Origin: Thermocrinis sp.
GTDB taxonomy: Bacteria > Aquificota > Aquificia > Aquificales > Aquificaceae
Length of the DNA: 42,178 bases
Reading direction: 5' to 3'
Assembly (NCBI GenBank): GCA_009903855.1
Contig: WYEK01000085.1
Location: forward strand, 1-42,178
Shown: piece by piece, positions 8,280-20,275 of the stretch
How the letters are laid out: every line of letters begins with the position of its first letter
Position numbering within the stretch: position 1 is the first letter of the stretch
Position numbers and translations under genes: made by a program
The notes under the pieces: model-generated
Seen by the model: the letters and a program-made list of their open reading frames with translations, nothing else
Databases searched by the model: none
What the model was told of the DNA's origin: nothing

Positions 8280-8669
8280 TCATACCCTCCTTTTTGCGGG
8301 TGGTCTGCACCCATTGTGGGGCAGAGGAGTTACATCCCTTATCTTGGTGATCTTCAATCCCGCTGCATAAACCGCCTTCAGGGCTGACTCTCTTCCTGCA
8401 CCCGCTCCTTTGATCCACACTTCCGCCTCCTGCAAACCATACTCTTGCATAGCCCTCTTCACTGCCTTTTGGGCTGCAAGCTGTGCGGCGTAAGGAGTGC
8501 TCTTTCTGGTACCCTTAAAACCAACCGTACCACCGCTTTCCCAGACCAAAGTATTACCTTGCATATCCGTTATGTTCACTATAGTGTTGTTAAAGGTGCT
8601 AAGGATATGAACTATGCCCTGCGTTACAATTCTCTTTTGTTTCTTTGCACCTTGCTTTTTCTTTGCCAT
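8280..8669 (-). CDS. rpsK: 30S ribosomal protein S11
   Basis: 129 residues including the conserved [35 protein letters not shown] and C-terminal [18 protein letters not shown]. It forms part of the 30S platform near the mRNA exit. It follows rpsM by 11 nt in the standard alpha-operon order. Confidence 0.98.
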   Translation of the reverse strand: MAKKKQGAKKQKRIVTQGIVHILSTFNNTIVNITDMQGNTLVWESGGTVGFKGTRKSTPYAAQLAAQKAVKRAMQEYGLQEAEVWIKGAGAGRESALKAVYAAGLKITKIRDVTPLPHNGCRPPAKRRV

Positions 8670-8680
8670 TGCTATCCTCC

Positions 8681-9061
8681 TTACTTGGCTATCTTCTTCT
8701 TAGTGCCACCAACTGTTTTCCTTTTACCCTTCCTTGTCCTTGCGTTGGTCCTTGTTTGTTGTCCTCTTACGGGAAGACCTTTTGCGTGTCTTATACCTCT
8801 ATAACAGCCTATGTCTATTAATTTTTTTATGTTCAACTGTACCTCTCTTCTTAGGTCTCCTTCCACCTTGTAATTTTGTTCTATGAATTTCCTTATGGTG
8901 TTAAGCTCATCGGGAGTCAGCTCACCCAAACGCTTCGTACAGGGTATACCCGTCTTTTCGCATATCTCCCTAGCCCTAGACCATCCTATGCCATAAAGGT
9001 AAGTGAGGGCCACTTCCAACTTCTTATGGTCTGGTAGGTCTACGCCCGCTATCCTTGCCAT
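8681..9061 (-). CDS. rpsM: 30S ribosomal protein S13
   Basis: 126 residues with the helix-two-turn-helix core ([26 protein letters not shown]), [18 protein letters not shown] and a basic tail ([19 protein letters not shown]). It sits in the head of the small subunit and contacts the P-site tRNA and L5 (bridge B1b). It starts 11 nt after rpmJ. Confidence 0.98.
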   Translation of the reverse strand: MARIAGVDLPDHKKLEVALTYLYGIGWSRAREICEKTGIPCTKRLGELTPDELNTIRKFIEQNYKVEGDLRREVQLNIKKLIDIGCYRGIRHAKGLPVRGQQTRTNARTRKGKRKTVGGTKKKIAK

Positions 9062-9072
9062 AGCCTTCCTCC

Positions 9073-9189
9073 TTAGTTACCCTGTCTTTGTTTGTGCTTT
9101 GGGTTCTCGCATATAACCATAACCCTGCCTTTCCTTCTTATGATCTTGCATTTGGCACATATAGGTTTTACAGAGGGTCTTACCTTCAT
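9073..9189 (-). CDS. rpmJ: 50S ribosomal protein L36 (too short for the ORF track)
   Basis: A 38-residue gene read directly from the minus strand: it begins [20 protein letters not shown] and ends KHKQRQGN. The zinc ligands C-x2-C, a later Cys (VICEN) and His (PKHK) mark the zinc-binding C+ form of L36. A strong AGGAGG lies 7-8 nt before the ATG. The order infA-rpmJ-rpsM is the usual one. A TATAAT at 9213-9218 in the 34-nt gap after infA may be an internal promoter, but without a -35. Confidence 0.96.
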   Translation of the reverse strand: MKVRPSVKPICAKCKIIRRKGRVMVICENPKHKQRQGN

Positions 9190-9223
9190 CGCAAACCTCC
9201 TAAAGGAAGGATATTATAACACA

Positions 9224-9455
9224 TTATTCTCTGTATATGATCCTTCCTCTGGTTAGGTCATAAGGTGAGAGTTCCACCTTTACCCGGTCTCCGGGTAGGA
9301 TCCTTATAAAGTGTACCCTCATTTTTCCAGACACATGGGCCAATACTGTATGTCCCGTGTCTAACTTCACCCTAAACATAGCGTTGGGCAACGCCTCCTC
9401 TACCGTTCCCTCAAGGACGATTCCCTTTTCTTTGTATTTCTCTTGGTCCTTTTTC

Positions 9456-9463
<8 letters not shown>
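9224..9463 (-). CDS. infA: Translation initiation factor IF-1
   Basis: A single OB-fold protein of 79 residues ([22 protein letters not shown]...[36 protein letters not shown]) that binds the 30S A-site during initiation. The ORF track begins at a TTG at 9466; the ATG at 9463 is preferred because GGGGG lies 6 nt before it. That start overlaps the map stop by 8 nt. A lysine-rich N-terminal extension ([13 protein letters not shown]) is longer than in E. coli. Confidence 0.97.
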
Positions 9464-12187
<2,724 letters not shown>

Positions 12188-12191
<4 letters not shown>

Positions 12192-12634
12192 GCGACCACC
12201 TCGCAGGTACCGCCTGCTTTTTCAATCTTTTCTTTAGCACTTTGAGAAAAGGCGTGGGCTTTTACCACAAGCCTCTTGGTTAGCTCTCCATCACCCAGTA
12301 TCTTCACTGGCATTCCCTTTTTCACAAGTCCCTTCTCTAAGAGCTTTTCCGGTGTGACTTCCTCACCCTCGGAGAAGTATCTTTCTAAGGTCTTTACATT
12401 CACCACCGAGTACTCAATCCTGTTGGGACTTCTAAAGCCCCTCTTTGGGATCCTCTTGTGGAGGGGTGTTTGACCACCCTCGAACCAGGAAGGAAGCTTT
12501 CTGTCTCCGGACCTGCTCTTTTGTCCTTTGTGTCCCCTGCCCGCAGTCTTTCCATGACCGGAACCTGGACCTCTACCTACCCTTTTCCTTTCCTTTGTGG
12601 CACCTGGGTTTGGTGCAAGTTCATGCAGTTTCAT
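12188..12634 (-). CDS. rplO: 50S ribosomal protein L15
   Basis: 148 residues with the Gly/Arg-rich N-terminal tail ([23 protein letters not shown]) that threads through the 50S core, then [17 protein letters not shown] and a C-terminal globular part. It overlaps rpmD by 14 nt, the largest overlap among the ribosomal genes here, and overlaps secY by 4 nt. Confidence 0.98.
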
Positions 12635-12815
12635 CTTTTACCTCCTCCACTTCTACAAGGTAATGGGCTACTCTTATGTTGCCCCTGACCATAGGGTTGT
12701 CCTCAAGCACCCTTTCATCTCCCACTTTTCTTAGACCCAAGCTTTTAACTGCCTTTATGTGTTTTTCTGGCTTTCCTGCTAAACCTCTAACCAAACGCAC
12801 CCTTAACTTTCCCAT
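12621..12815 (-). CDS. rpmD: 50S ribosomal protein L30
   Basis: 64 residues, the normal bacterial length: [19 protein letters not shown], then the conserved [22 protein letters not shown]. The last residues (VEEVKDETA) are read through the start of rplO. It starts 2 nt after the rpsE stop. Confidence 0.97.
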   Translation of the reverse strand: MGKLRVRLVRGLAGKPEKHIKAVKSLGLRKVGDERVLEDNPMVRGNIRVAHYLVEVEEVKDETA

Positions 12816-12817
12816 CT

Positions 12818-13393
12818 TTAAACCCTCGCATAAAGTTTGTATCTTTTTCTCAGTTCCTCTTCGCTTATGCCTCTGAGTTTTGCCTCTTCCTCAAGGGTGG
12901 TTAGCTTTAAGAGGGCATCAAAGACCGCCCTTACCACGTTGTTGGGGTTGGTGGAACCCAAGATCTTTGTCAGCACATCCGTATATCCTGCCAGTTCAAA
13001 GATGGGTTTTGCAGCACCACCCGCCACTATACCCGTTCCCCTTCTAGCTGGCATAACCTTTATCATCGTAGGACCATAATGCCCTATCACATCGTGGGGA
13101 ACAGTCCCCTCTACTATAGGTACCCTTATTATGTGCTTTTTGCCATCCTCTATTGCCTTTGCTATGGCTATAGGCACTTCCCTTGCCTTTCCAAGACCAA
13201 AGCCCACAAAGCCTCTCCTGTCTCCCACTATTACCAGAGCACTAAAAGAGAACCTCTTTCCACCCTTTGTAACCCTCGTAGTCCTTTTGGCGTATATGAG
13301 ACGCTCTTCCAGTTGAAGTTGATCTTGGATTTCAAGAATGTTCTGCTCCTTTCTTCTTTCGTCAATCAGCCTTTCAATGGATACACCACCCAT
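12818..13393 (-). CDS. rpsE: 30S ribosomal protein S5
   Basis: 191 residues with the double-stranded-RNA-binding-like N domain (LEERLIYAKRTTRVTKGGKRFSF) and the C-terminal domain (GTGIVAGGAAKPIFELAGYTDVLTKILGSTNPNNVVRA). It contributes to decoding accuracy with S4 and S12. The gene lies 15 nt after rplR. Confidence 0.98.
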   Translation of the reverse strand: MGGVSIERLIDERRKEQNILEIQDQLQLEERLIYAKRTTRVTKGGKRFSFSALVIVGDRRGFVGFGLGKAREVPIAIAKAIEDGKKHIIRVPIVEGTVPHDVIGHYGPTMIKVMPARRGTGIVAGGAAKPIFELAGYTDVLTKILGSTNPNNVVRAVFDALLKLTTLEEEAKLRGISEEELRKRYKLYARV

Positions 13394-13408
13394 CTTAGCC
13401 TCCTTTTT

Positions 13409-13780
13409 TCAGAACTCTAAACCAAGCTCTCTGCATTTATCTGCAAAGGCTTTAATTTTACCATGATATAAGAATCCACCCCTGTCAAAGACCACCTTCT
13501 TTATACCCTTTTCCAAAGCCTTTTTAACCAGAAGTTCCGCAACCTTTTGCACGTCCTCTATGGACTTTCCACCTCTCTTGCCTGTAAGCTGGACATAGTC
13601 CCGGTCTATGGAGGAAGCAGAAACCAACGTCCTTCCAGTGGTGTCGTCTATGATTTGCGCATAAAAGGCAGTTAGACTTCTATATACACAGAGCCTGGGC
13701 CTTTCTGGAGTACCAAAGATCTTCTTTCTTATTCTCTTATGCCTTCTTTCTCTTCTTTCATGTCTGCTTAACTTTGCCAT
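13409..13780 (-). CDS. rplR: 50S ribosomal protein L18
   Basis: 123 residues with [19 protein letters not shown], the [15 protein letters not shown] strand-helix, and the C-terminal [26 protein letters not shown]. It binds 5S rRNA together with L5. It starts 18 nt after the rplF stop. Confidence 0.98.
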   Translation of the reverse strand: MAKLSRHERRERRHKRIRKKIFGTPERPRLCVYRSLTAFYAQIIDDTTGRTLVSASSIDRDYVQLTGKRGGKSIEDVQKVAELLVKKALEKGIKKVVFDRGGFLYHGKIKAFADKCRELGLEF

Positions 13781-13798
13781 TTTCCTTTACCTCCTTAC

Positions 13799-14356
13799 TT
13801 ATTTACCCTTTCCGCCTTTGCCCTTTCCTGCAGCTTTACCTGCCTTGAGTCTTAGTTGCTCTCCTTCATACCTTATACCTTTACCCTTGTAGGCGTCGGG
13901 CTTCCTGAAGGCTCTTATCTCCGCTGCCACTTGCCCTACTCTCTGCTTGTCAACACCACTGACGTAAATTTTGTTCTCCTTGACTTCTATCTTCACATCG
14001 TTGGGTATGGGATATACAACCGGGTGAGAGTAGCCCAAGTTCAACTCTAAGTTGTTCCCTTTTACCGCTGCCCTGTATCCCAAACCCACTATCTCAAGGA
14101 CCACCGTATAGCCTTCCGTTACACCTTTAATCATGTTCCTTATGAGTGCAGCCATGGTGCCATGAATTGCCCTGTGAAAGGGTGCATCGGAGGGCCTTTC
14201 CAACTTTATATGATTGTTTTCTATGCTCAGCTTTATGTCCGGGTGGATGGCCAAAGAGAGTTTACCCTTTGGTCCTTCTACGTTTAAAACACCGTTAGTG
14301 TAATTTACCTTTACATTGCTGGGTATTTCTATGGGCTTTTTACCTATCCTTGACAT
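13799..14356 (-). CDS. rplF: 50S ribosomal protein L6
   Basis: 185 residues forming two repeated alpha/beta domains; conserved blocks are [31 protein letters not shown] and the C-terminal [17 protein letters not shown] Gly/Lys-rich tail ([11 protein letters not shown]) extends the usual end. It lies near the factor-binding centre of the 50S and starts 8 nt after rpsH. Confidence 0.98.
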   Translation of the reverse strand: MSRIGKKPIEIPSNVKVNYTNGVLNVEGPKGKLSLAIHPDIKLSIENNHIKLERPSDAPFHRAIHGTMAALIRNMIKGVTEGYTVVLEIVGLGYRAAVKGNNLELNLGYSHPVVYPIPNDVKIEVKENKIYVSGVDKQRVGQVAAEIRAFRKPDAYKGKGIRYEGEQLRLKAGKAAGKGKGGKGK

Positions 14357-14364
14357 GGCTCACC

Positions 14365-14775
14365 TCACCATACATAGGCTATTACCTCTCCACCTTTGCC
14401 GAGCTTTCTTGCTTCATGATCTGTTATTACGCCCGCATCGGTGGAGAGTATGGCGATTCCAAGACCTTTCCGGACATGGGGCACCAAATGCTTTGGCACA
14501 TAGATCCTTCTGCCGGGTTTGGAAACCTTAACCAGTCCCCTTATTACGCTCTTGGTCTTTTTGGGGTCCGCGTACTTTAGATAAATCCTGAGCTTATATT
14601 GGGTGCCCTTTCTGTGCTCCTCCGAGTCAAGCCTTTCCCACTTGAGAATGTATCCTTCTCTTTGTAAAACGTTTAGGATAGCCTCCTTTAGCTTAGAAGA
14701 TGGAACATCCACATAATCCTTTCTTCTCATTATGGCGTTTCTTATGGCTGAGAACATATCCGCTACTGGGTCCAT
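14365..14775 (-). CDS. rpsH: 30S ribosomal protein S8
   Basis: 136 residues beginning MDPVADMFSAIRNAIMRRKD and ending with the conserved LGIAILSTDAGVITDHEARK-type C-domain and GGEVIAYVW. A primary 16S-binding protein; in E. coli it represses the spc operon by binding mRNA near rplE, but no such site was worked out here. It starts 12 nt after rpsN. Confidence 0.98.
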   Translation of the reverse strand: MDPVADMFSAIRNAIMRRKDYVDVPSSKLKEAILNVLQREGYILKWERLDSEEHRKGTQYKLRIYLKYADPKKTKSVIRGLVKVSKPGRRIYVPKHLVPHVRKGLGIAILSTDAGVITDHEARKLGKGGEVIAYVW

Positions 14776-14787
14776 CTTTCAACCTCC

Positions 14788-14976
14788 TTACCAACTGGCT
14801 TTTCTCACGCCGGGGAGCTCTCCCCTAAGGGCATGCTCTCTAAAGCAGAGCCTGCACATGCCAAAGTATCTTATAAAACCCCTAGGCCTTCCACAAAGGG
14901 GGCATCTGTTCTTCCGCCTAACCTCATACTTTGGAAAGTGCTTAATATCCTTTGCAACCTTTGCCTTTCTAGCCAT
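14788..14976 (-). CDS. rpsN: 30S ribosomal protein S14, zinc type
   Basis: 62 residues with the zinc-ribbon pair [22 protein letters not shown] (C-x2-C and C-x2-C), which marks the short C+ paralogue rather than the ~100-residue zinc-free form. It starts 9 nt after rplE and lies in the 30S head. Confidence 0.98.
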   Translation of the reverse strand: MARKAKVAKDIKHFPKYEVRRKNRCPLCGRPRGFIRYFGMCRLCFREHALRGELPGVRKASW

Positions 14977-14985
14977 CTTTACCTC

Positions 14986-15549
14986 CTAAAAACTCCTTAT
15001 TGGTAAGCCCAATAGGGCTAACAGCCAAAGGGCTTCTTCGTCCGTTTCTGCTGTAGTGTGAATGATTATATCCATACCTCTTATGGCGTCCACCTTTTCG
15101 TAGTCTATCTCTGGGAAGACAATCTGCTCCGCAATGCCAAAGGCGTAGTTTCCTCTACCGTCAAAGGACCTTGGGTTAAGACCCTTAAAGTCCTTTACCC
15201 TTGGCAGGGCAACGGATATGAGCTTGTCCAAGAAGTCCCACATCCTTTCTTTGCGGAGGGTAACCTTTAGACCTACGGGCATACCCTTTCTGAGCTTAAA
15301 GCCTGCCTCAGACTTTTTAGCTCTCCTTACTGCGGGCTGTTGTCCCGTTATAGCCCTCAGGTCTTCCATAGCCCTTTCTAAGTACTTTATGTCCTTGACC
15401 GCTTCACCCACGCCCATATTGACCACTATCTTTACCAGCTTGGGCACTTCCATAGGGTTTTTGTACCCAAATCGTGCTATCAGCTTGGGGACTACCTCGT
15501 CCTTGTATTTCTGATAGAGTCTTGGTACATATTTAGTTCCCACACTCAT
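14986..15549 (-). CDS. rplE: 50S ribosomal protein L5
   Basis: 187 residues with [19 protein letters not shown], the [21 protein letters not shown] loop and the C-terminal [16 protein letters not shown]. It binds 5S rRNA and forms intersubunit bridge B1b with S13. It overlaps the rplX stop by 4 nt. Confidence 0.98.
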   Translation of the reverse strand: MSVGTKYVPRLYQKYKDEVVPKLIARFGYKNPMEVPKLVKIVVNMGVGEAVKDIKYLERAMEDLRAITGQQPAVRRAKKSEAGFKLRKGMPVGLKVTLRKERMWDFLDKLISVALPRVKDFKGLNPRSFDGRGNYAFGIAEQIVFPEIDYEKVDAIRGMDIIIHTTAETDEEALWLLALLGLPIRSF

Positions 15550-15896
15550 TTTTTAACCCTCTCTCGGACTAAGTCTATGTTTTCACCACATTTTTTGCAG
15601 AACCTGTATTTTCTCAGTGTGTCTCCTTCTTGCACGACTCTAAAACCCACCCTCGTAGGCTTTCCACATTTGGGACACACCAACATCACATTGCTTATGT
15701 GTATGGGTGCCTCAAACTCGTATATACCACCTTCTCTCACACCGGGAATTGCCTTCACGTGCTTTTTAACCAAGTTAACATTCTTGACAACCACCCTGTT
15801 TTCTTTCCTGAGCACTTTTATAACCTCACCGGTTTTTCCCTTTTCCTTTCCTCTCATTACAACCACTGTATCACCCTTTTTGATCTTTGCCGCCAT
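15546..15896 (-). CDS. rplX: 50S ribosomal protein L24, zinc-ribbon form
   Basis: 116 residues: an N-terminal KOW motif ([20 protein letters not shown]) followed by a segment with two Cys pairs, [11 protein letters not shown] and FCKKCGE. That is a complete zinc-ribbon arrangement, which many mesophile L24 proteins have lost. It starts early 50S assembly. Its first base is shared with the last base of rplN (1-nt overlap) and it overlaps rplE by 4 nt. Confidence 0.97.
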   Translation of the reverse strand: MAAKIKKGDTVVVMRGKEKGKTGEVIKVLRKENRVVVKNVNLVKKHVKAIPGVREGGIYEFEAPIHISNVMLVCPKCGKPTRVGFRVVQEGDTLRKYRFCKKCGENIDLVRERVKK

Positions 15897-16261
15897 TAGA
15901 CCACCTCCGGTGCAAGGGACGCAAGCTTAGTAAATCCTCTATTTCTGACTTCCCTTGCTATGGGTCCCAGTATTCTGGTGCCCAAGGGCTCTCCGTACTG
16001 GTTGAGTAGGACCACCGCGTTGTCGTCAAACTTTATGTAGCTACCGTCTGGTCTTCTGATTTCCTTCTTGGTCCTGACCACCACTGCCCTATATATATTG
16101 CCCTTCTTGGCGGGGCTGTTGGGGGCTGCTTCCTTAACGGTCACTGTGACCACATCCCCAGGAACCGCATACTTCCTTGGGGCATAGGGTATGCCTATCA
16201 CTTGAACCTTCTTAGCACCTGAATTGTCTGCAACATTACAATAAGTCTGCCTCTGTATCAT
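15896..16261 (-). CDS. rplN: 50S ribosomal protein L14, first gene of the operon
   Basis: 121 residues, starting [20 protein letters not shown] and containing the [22 protein letters not shown] loop and [14 protein letters not shown]. It lies at the subunit interface. rpsQ, rpmC and rplP normally sit directly upstream, but here the next gene upstream is hslO, and a good promoter lies 30 nt away. AGGAGAG about 5 nt before the ATG is the ribosome binding site. Confidence 0.98.
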   Translation of the reverse strand: MIQRQTYCNVADNSGAKKVQVIGIPYAPRKYAVPGDVVTVTVKEAAPNSPAKKGNIYRAVVVRTKKEIRRPDGSYIKFDDNAVVLLNQYGEPLGTRILGPIAREVRNRGFTKLASLAPEVV

Positions 16262-16291
16262 GGCTTCTCTCCTGAATAAGTGAGACTATTA

Positions 16292-16320
16292 ATTATATCA
16301 GAAAAATTTCAAGTTTGCAA
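16292..16320 (-). promoter_or_regulatory. Sigma-70-type promoter of the ribosomal operon
   Basis: Read on the minus strand: -35 TTGCAA (16315-16320), a 17-nt spacer, and a perfect -10 TATAAT (16292-16297). This would start transcription near 16285 and give a leader of about 24 nt before rplN. Confidence 0.75.
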
Positions 16321-16337
16321 AAAATCCACCAAACTAT

Positions 16338-17204
16338 CTACATAGATAGAGATTCTCTATCAAAGCGATATACTCTTCCACAGAAGTTGCAGACCACTTC
16401 TGCTGGACCCTCCGCGAGTATTTCTTCTATTTCCTCCATGCTCAGAAGGCTAAGGCTTGCTTTGGCAATCTCTTCGTTGCAGGGGCAATAATACTCGATC
16501 TCCTTCAGACCCACGATCCTGGGCTTCATATCCCCGATGAGCCCTTCCAGAAACTCCTCCGGTCTCTTCCCCAAGGAAAGGATTTGAGAATAGGGAGGCA
16601 GTTCTCTGACCCTTTTGAGAAGCAACTCTTCAACCTTTGGGCTCGTACCACCCATAGTTTGGATCATGTAAGCGCCCGCGTGCTTGACGCTTCCGTCCTC
16701 CTTTAAAACAACGCCTAAGTCTAAGGCAGTTTTTATTTGCTCAGACTGTTCAAAGTAATACAGAAGGTTTTCCCTTATGCTCTTGCTAACTACTGGGATT
16801 ATGCTGGTGTATGGAGTACCCATACGGAGTTCTTTAACTACGGTTATGGTTTCCTCCTCTTCTTGACCTCCTTTGCTAATAAAGCCCCTTACCCTACCCA
16901 TACCGTCTGCCTCTGCCACCAGGGAATACTCTGGAGTGCTTAGCTTCAAAAGCACCTTCTGAGGACTTCCGTGCTTTAGAAGGGAGGAGAGGATTAAAGC
17001 AGACAGGAGCCATTCACCAAGTAAAATGGTGGAGCCGGGGTCCAACTGATGGACCCTTCTGGCAGTTTCTACTACCCTGTCCGCTTTTATAACATAGACC
17101 CTTATGGGTTCCTCTTTTGGAACCGCTATAACCGCATAGTCTCTCTCTTCAAAGTAGTTTCTCAGGTCCTCTTTGGTTTGCTGGTCTAAATCCCTATACA
17201 GCAT
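16338..17204 (-). CDS. hslO: Redox-regulated chaperone Hsp33
   Basis: 288 residues. The N-terminal core (DPGSTILLGEWLLSALILSS, GMGRVRGFISKGG) matches the Hsp33 fold. The C-terminal redox switch has its zinc-binding Cys as YYCPC at ~243-246 and VCNFCGRVY at ~275-278. Under oxidation these Cys form disulfides and turn Hsp33 into an ATP-independent holdase. It lies 21 nt downstream of dnaK on the same strand, so Hsp70 and Hsp33 are probably co-expressed; the two cooperate in refolding in E. coli. Confidence 0.95.
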   Translation of the reverse strand: MLYRDLDQQTKEDLRNYFEERDYAVIAVPKEEPIRVYVIKADRVVETARRVHQLDPGSTILLGEWLLSALILSSLLKHGSPQKVLLKLSTPEYSLVAEADGMGRVRGFISKGGQEEEETITVVKELRMGTPYTSIIPVVSKSIRENLLYYFEQSEQIKTALDLGVVLKEDGSVKHAGAYMIQTMGGTSPKVEELLLKRVRELPPYSQILSLGKRPEEFLEGLIGDMKPRIVGLKEIEYYCPCNEEIAKASLSLLSMEEIEEILAEGPAEVVCNFCGRVYRFDRESLSM

Positions 17205-17225
17205 AAGGAATGAATATAAGCTCTT

Positions 17226-19094
17226 TTATAGGGTCTTGCCCTCTATCACATCAGCACCATTACCGCCTTCCTTCTTTTCCGCAGATTGATATATGTATCC
17301 ACCCACCTTTCCAGCAACATCAAGCACCCTCTCTGTAGCCTTCCTTATCTCATCAATGTCCTGGGACTCTGCAAAGACCTTTTTGCCCTCTTGGATAACT
17401 TTTTCCGCCTCTGAGACAATGTCTGAAGGCAGTTTGTCCCTGTTTTCTCTGAGGACTTTCTCTAAGTTGTAAAGGTGCATGTCCAGTTGGTTCTTAGCTT
17501 CAATAAGTTCTTTCTTTTTCCTGTCTTCCTCTTCGTGCATTTGGGCTTCTCTGATGATTCTTTCTATGTCCTCTTGGGTGAGTCCAGAGGAGGGTTGAAT
17601 CCTTATGGACTGTTCCTTACCAGTTCCAAGGTCTCTGGCGGTCACGTGAAGTATACCATCCACGTCTATGTCAAAGCAAACCTCTATCTTTGGTACTCCC
17701 CTTGGTGCGGGTGGTATACCCGTCAGGTAGAACTTACCCAAAGATTTGTTGTCCTTTGCCAAGGGCCTTTCGCCTTGTAGGACGTGGATTTCCACCTGTG
17801 TTTGATAGTCTTCAACGGTAGTGAATATCTCGCACTTTTTGTACGGAATGGGTGTGTTTCTTGGGATCAGAACGGTCATAACTCCACCATAGGTTTCCAC
17901 TCCCAATGAAAGGGGTGTTACGTCCACGAGAAGTATTTCCTTTACCTGACCGGAGAGTATGCCTGCCTGTATGGCAGCACCTACCGCAACCACTTCATCA
18001 GGGTGCACGCCCTTGTGAGGTTCTTTTCCAAAGAATTCTCTTATTCTTTGCTGGACCAGGGGAATGCGAGTAGAACCACCCACAAGTACTACATCATCTA
18101 TGTCTTCGGGTCTGAGCTTGGCATCCTTCAAAGCCTTCTCTACGATCTCCATAGTCCTATCCACCAGGTCCTTGATCATCTCCTCAAGCCTTGCCCTGGT
18201 CAGCTTTTTCTGTAGGTGCAAGGGTTGATTGGTGGATGGGTCTATTGTAATAAAGGGTAGGTTGATCTCCGTTTCAAGCTTAAAGGAGAGCTCCTTTTTG
18301 GCTTGCTCGGAGGCGTCTTTTAGCCTTTGCAGGGCGGTTTTGTCCTTTCTTAGGTCTATGCCAGTTTCTTTCTTAAATTCCTCTATAAGCCATTCCATTA
18401 TCCTCTCGTCTATGTTGGCACCACCCAAATGGGTATCTCCCGCGGTTGCCTTTACCTCTATAACACCATCTCCACCCTCAAGGATGGATACGTCAAAGGT
18501 ACCACCACCAAAGTCATAGACCAGTATTCTTACATCGCTTTTCTTGTCAAGCCCGTAGGCAAGAGCTGCGGCGGTGGGTTCGTTGAGTATTCTGAGAACC
18601 TCAAGCCCTGCAATCTTACCTGCATCCTTGGTAGCCTGTCTTTGCCTTTCGTTAAAGTAAGCGGGCACTGTTATAACCGCCTTGGTGATCTTCTCTCCCA
18701 AGTAGGCTTCTGCAGCTTCCTTTAGCTTTTTGAGAACCAGAGCACCCACCTCCTCTGGGCGGACCTTTCTTCCAAGGTTAGGGATCTCAAAGCTTGCGTC
18801 TCCCTTTTCGTCCGGAACAACTCTGTAGGAAACCCTCTTTGCTTCGTCTATAACCTCTTCATACTTCCTTCCTATGAACCTCTTTGATTCATAAACGGTA
18901 TTCTCGGGGTCCAAAATGGCACGTCTTTTGGCAGGCTCACCCACCAATATTTCCTTCTCCTTTGTCCAAGATACAACGGAGGGGGTAAGCCTTGAACCCT
19001 CCTGATTTTGTATAACCACAGGCTCATCGCCTATCATAACAGCCACAACGGAGTTGGTAGTTCCCAAGTCAATGCCTATGACCTTCTCCGCCAT
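17226..19094 (-). CDS. dnaK: Chaperone DnaK (Hsp70)
   Basis: 622 residues. The ATPase domain carries [49 protein letters not shown] and [15 protein letters not shown]. The substrate-binding domain includes [20 protein letters not shown], and a helical lid follows. It folds and refolds proteins with DnaJ and GrpE, neither of which is adjacent. The ATG has AAGGAGGTG upstream and a sigma-70-type promoter at 19117-19145. No CIRCE or other heat-shock operator was found in the leader. Confidence 0.98.
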   Translation of the reverse strand: MAEKVIGIDLGTTNSVVAVMIGDEPVVIQNQEGSRLTPSVVSWTKEKEILVGEPAKRRAILDPENTVYESKRFIGRKYEEVIDEAKRVSYRVVPDEKGDASFEIPNLGRKVRPEEVGALVLKKLKEAAEAYLGEKITKAVITVPAYFNERQRQATKDAGKIAGLEVLRILNEPTAAALAYGLDKKSDVRILVYDFGGGTFDVSILEGGDGVIEVKATAGDTHLGGANIDERIMEWLIEEFKKETGIDLRKDKTALQRLKDASEQAKKELSFKLETEINLPFITIDPSTNQPLHLQKKLTRARLEEMIKDLVDRTMEIVEKALKDAKLRPEDIDDVVLVGGSTRIPLVQQRIREFFGKEPHKGVHPDEVVAVGAAIQAGILSGQVKEILLVDVTPLSLGVETYGGVMTVLIPRNTPIPYKKCEIFTTVEDYQTQVEIHVLQGERPLAKDNKSLGKFYLTGIPPAPRGVPKIEVCFDIDVDGILHVTARDLGTGKEQSIRIQPSSGLTQEDIERIIREAQMHEEEDRKKKELIEAKNQLDMHLYNLEKVLRENRDKLPSDIVSEAEKVIQEGKKVFAESQDIDEIRKATERVLDVAGKVGGYIYQSAEKKEGGNGADVIEGKTL

Positions 19095-19116
19095 CTTTAC
19101 ACCTCCTTATCTTTAT

Positions 19117-19145
19117 AGTTTAAAACTTTAGTCCATTTTTGTCAA
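19117..19145 (-). promoter_or_regulatory. dnaK-hslO promoter
   Basis: On the minus strand: a perfect -35 TTGACA (19140-19145), a 17-nt spacer, and a -10 TAAACT (19117-19122), with AAGGAGGTG just before the dnaK start. A housekeeping-type promoter. Confidence 0.7.
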
Positions 19146-19159
19146 GTTTTTTATGTATG

Positions 19160-19220
19160 CTTTTTTAAAATACAGACCAAGAAGTATATCCCGATTAGGG
19201 AGTTTTTGGACTAGCCTCAG
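19160..19220 (+). repeat. IS200/IS605-like miniature element (copy C)
   Basis: About 60 bp with a left motif TTAAAATACAGACC, a small hairpin TCCC-GATTA-GGGA, a TTTTT run and the right motif TAGCCTCAG. The same parts in the same order occur at 23120-23166 and at the two ends of the tnpB element. Read as a miniature derivative of the tnpB element; this is inference from the alignment. Confidence 0.45.
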
Positions 19221-19232
19221 ATGCGTAGTTTG

Positions 19233-19254
19233 CTAAAATAAATAATGTGGGAGG
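19233..19254 (+). promoter_or_regulatory. -10 box and ribosome binding site of the two-TM gene
   Basis: TAAAAT at 19233-19238 is placed to start transcription at about the upstream ATG (19245). GGGAGG at 19249-19254 lies 8 nt before the ATG at 19263 and favours that as the start. Confidence 0.4.
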
Positions 19255-19262
19255 TATCCGCT

Positions 19263-19694
19263 ATGGACGACAAGGAACTTATAAAGAGGATTATGGAAGA
19301 GGTTAAAGATGAGAGGTTGAGGGAGGAGTTGCTTGCTTTAGTGGTGGAGAAGAATAAAAAGAAAGAGGACACAAAGCAGGAAGAGGAAAAGCCCATAGAC
19401 TATGTGGCAAGGCAGGAAATACTTTTGGGAGCCACCGAAGGAGTGGCTAAGGTGGAGTGGTGGATTGGGTATATCATTTCCATAGTTCTTATTTTGGTGG
19501 GAAGTTTAGGTCCTCTTGGCCTTCTTGGCTATATTCTTGCCCCTGATGAGAAAATGGATAGAGATGCTCAAGCTGGCATTATACTTCTCTCTGCTCTATT
19601 TATAATAGGGCTTGGAATGTTTTTCTCCCTTCGTAGTGGCAAAAGGGAGTATGAGAAGCTAAAACGCAAAGAAGAAAATCAAGGGCAATCTTAA
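19263..19694 (+). CDS. Two-TM membrane protein, unknown
   Basis: 143 residues from the preferred ATG at 19263; the ORF track start at 19245 has no ribosome binding site but could be used on a leaderless mRNA. A charged, helical N-terminal half (DDKELIKRIMEEVKDERLREELLALVVE, then a Lys/Glu-rich stretch) is followed by two membrane segments (WWIGYIISIVLILVGSLGPLG and AGIILLSALFIIGLGMFF). The C-terminus is basic. No family recognised. It is the first gene of the accessory island. Confidence 0.65.
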   Translation: MDDKELIKRIMEEVKDERLREELLALVVEKNKKKEDTKQEEEKPIDYVARQEILLGATEGVAKVEWWIGYIISIVLILVGSLGPLGLLGYILAPDEKMDRDAQAGIILLSALFIIGLGMFFSLRSGKREYEKLKRKEENQGQS

Positions 19695-19705
19695 GGCTCT
19701 CTTTC

Positions 19706-19720
19706 AGACAAAAACCCAAA
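19706..19720 (+). repeat. 15-nt exact copy of the DUF29 gene start
   Basis: AGACAAAAACCCAAA occurs here, in the start of the first DUF29 gene (19771-19785) and in the second (20295-20309). The first copy lies in the intergenic gap with no open frame of its own. Confidence 0.6.
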
Positions 19721-19751
19721 CTTAGTTAGTCGTATTCCTGCGCTCGGCGGG

Positions 19752-19916
19752 CTTATATTTAAACCTATGGAGACAAAAACCCAAAATCTAAAAGAACTTT
19801 ATGAAAAGGACTTTTATCTGTGGGTACAGGAAAATCTCAGACTTCTCAAAAACAAAGAATATGACCTCGTAGATTGGGAGAACCTTCTGGAGGAGATAGA
19901 GGATATGGGACAGAGG
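19752..19916 (+). repeat. Direct repeat, copy 1 (start of DUF29 gene 1)
   Basis: 165 nt that match 20276-20440 with about five mismatches (about 97%). It covers 15 nt of upstream sequence and the first 50 codons. Past 19916 the two genes drop to roughly 70% identity. Confidence 0.9.
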
Positions 19917-20273
19917 CACTATGAAGCTATGGTTAGCTATATGGCGGTAATTATGGAACATATCTATAAGTGGGAAAACTATAGGGAGTCCGCTTATATG
20001 GGTAGCGGGTGGAAGAAAAGCATCATTAACGCAAGAACGAAGATGCTAAAACTCTTCAAGGGTGCGCCTTCCCTTAAAGCGAAGGCTCAGGAAAAAGAAA
20101 CCTTGCAACGGGCATGGGAAGATGCGGTGTTAGACTTAATAGCATGGTTTAAGGTGAATGAAAAGTTAGCCCTTAGGCACTTTGGCAGACTTCCTACAGA
20201 AAAAGACTTCCCAAAAGAGTGTCCTTATAGCTTCCAGCAGATTATGGAATACGAACCGTGGCTTAAGGAGTGA
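19767..20273 (+). CDS. DUF29 family protein, copy 1
   Basis: 168 residues matching the DUF29 family: an N-terminal LYEKDFYLWVQENLRLLKNK and LVDWENLLEEIEDMGQR, a central helix MAVIMEHIYKWEN, and the C-terminal HFGRLPTEKDFPKECPYSF. The fold is helical and the function is unknown; the family is common in cyanobacteria and thermophiles and often comes in multiple copies. No Shine-Dalgarno is seen; TATATT ends 6 nt before the ATG, consistent with a leaderless mRNA. It is followed 17 nt later by its paralogue. Confidence 0.85.
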   Translation: METKTQNLKELYEKDFYLWVQENLRLLKNKEYDLVDWENLLEEIEDMGQRHYEAMVSYMAVIMEHIYKWENYRESAYMGSGWKKSIINARTKMLKLFKGAPSLKAKAQEKETLQRAWEDAVLDLIAWFKVNEKLALRHFGRLPTEKDFPKECPYSFQQIMEYEPWLKE

Positions 20274-20275
20274 GA

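Noticed and set aside
19095-19160. CIRCE or other heat-shock operator before dnaK
   Set aside because: No TTAGCACTC-N9-GAGTGCTAA-like repeat; only a housekeeping-type promoter is visible.
19736-19752. CCTGC-GCTCG-GCGGG hairpin as a terminator after the two-TM gene
   Set aside because: Short stem with a G-T pair and no T-run; too weak to list as a terminator.
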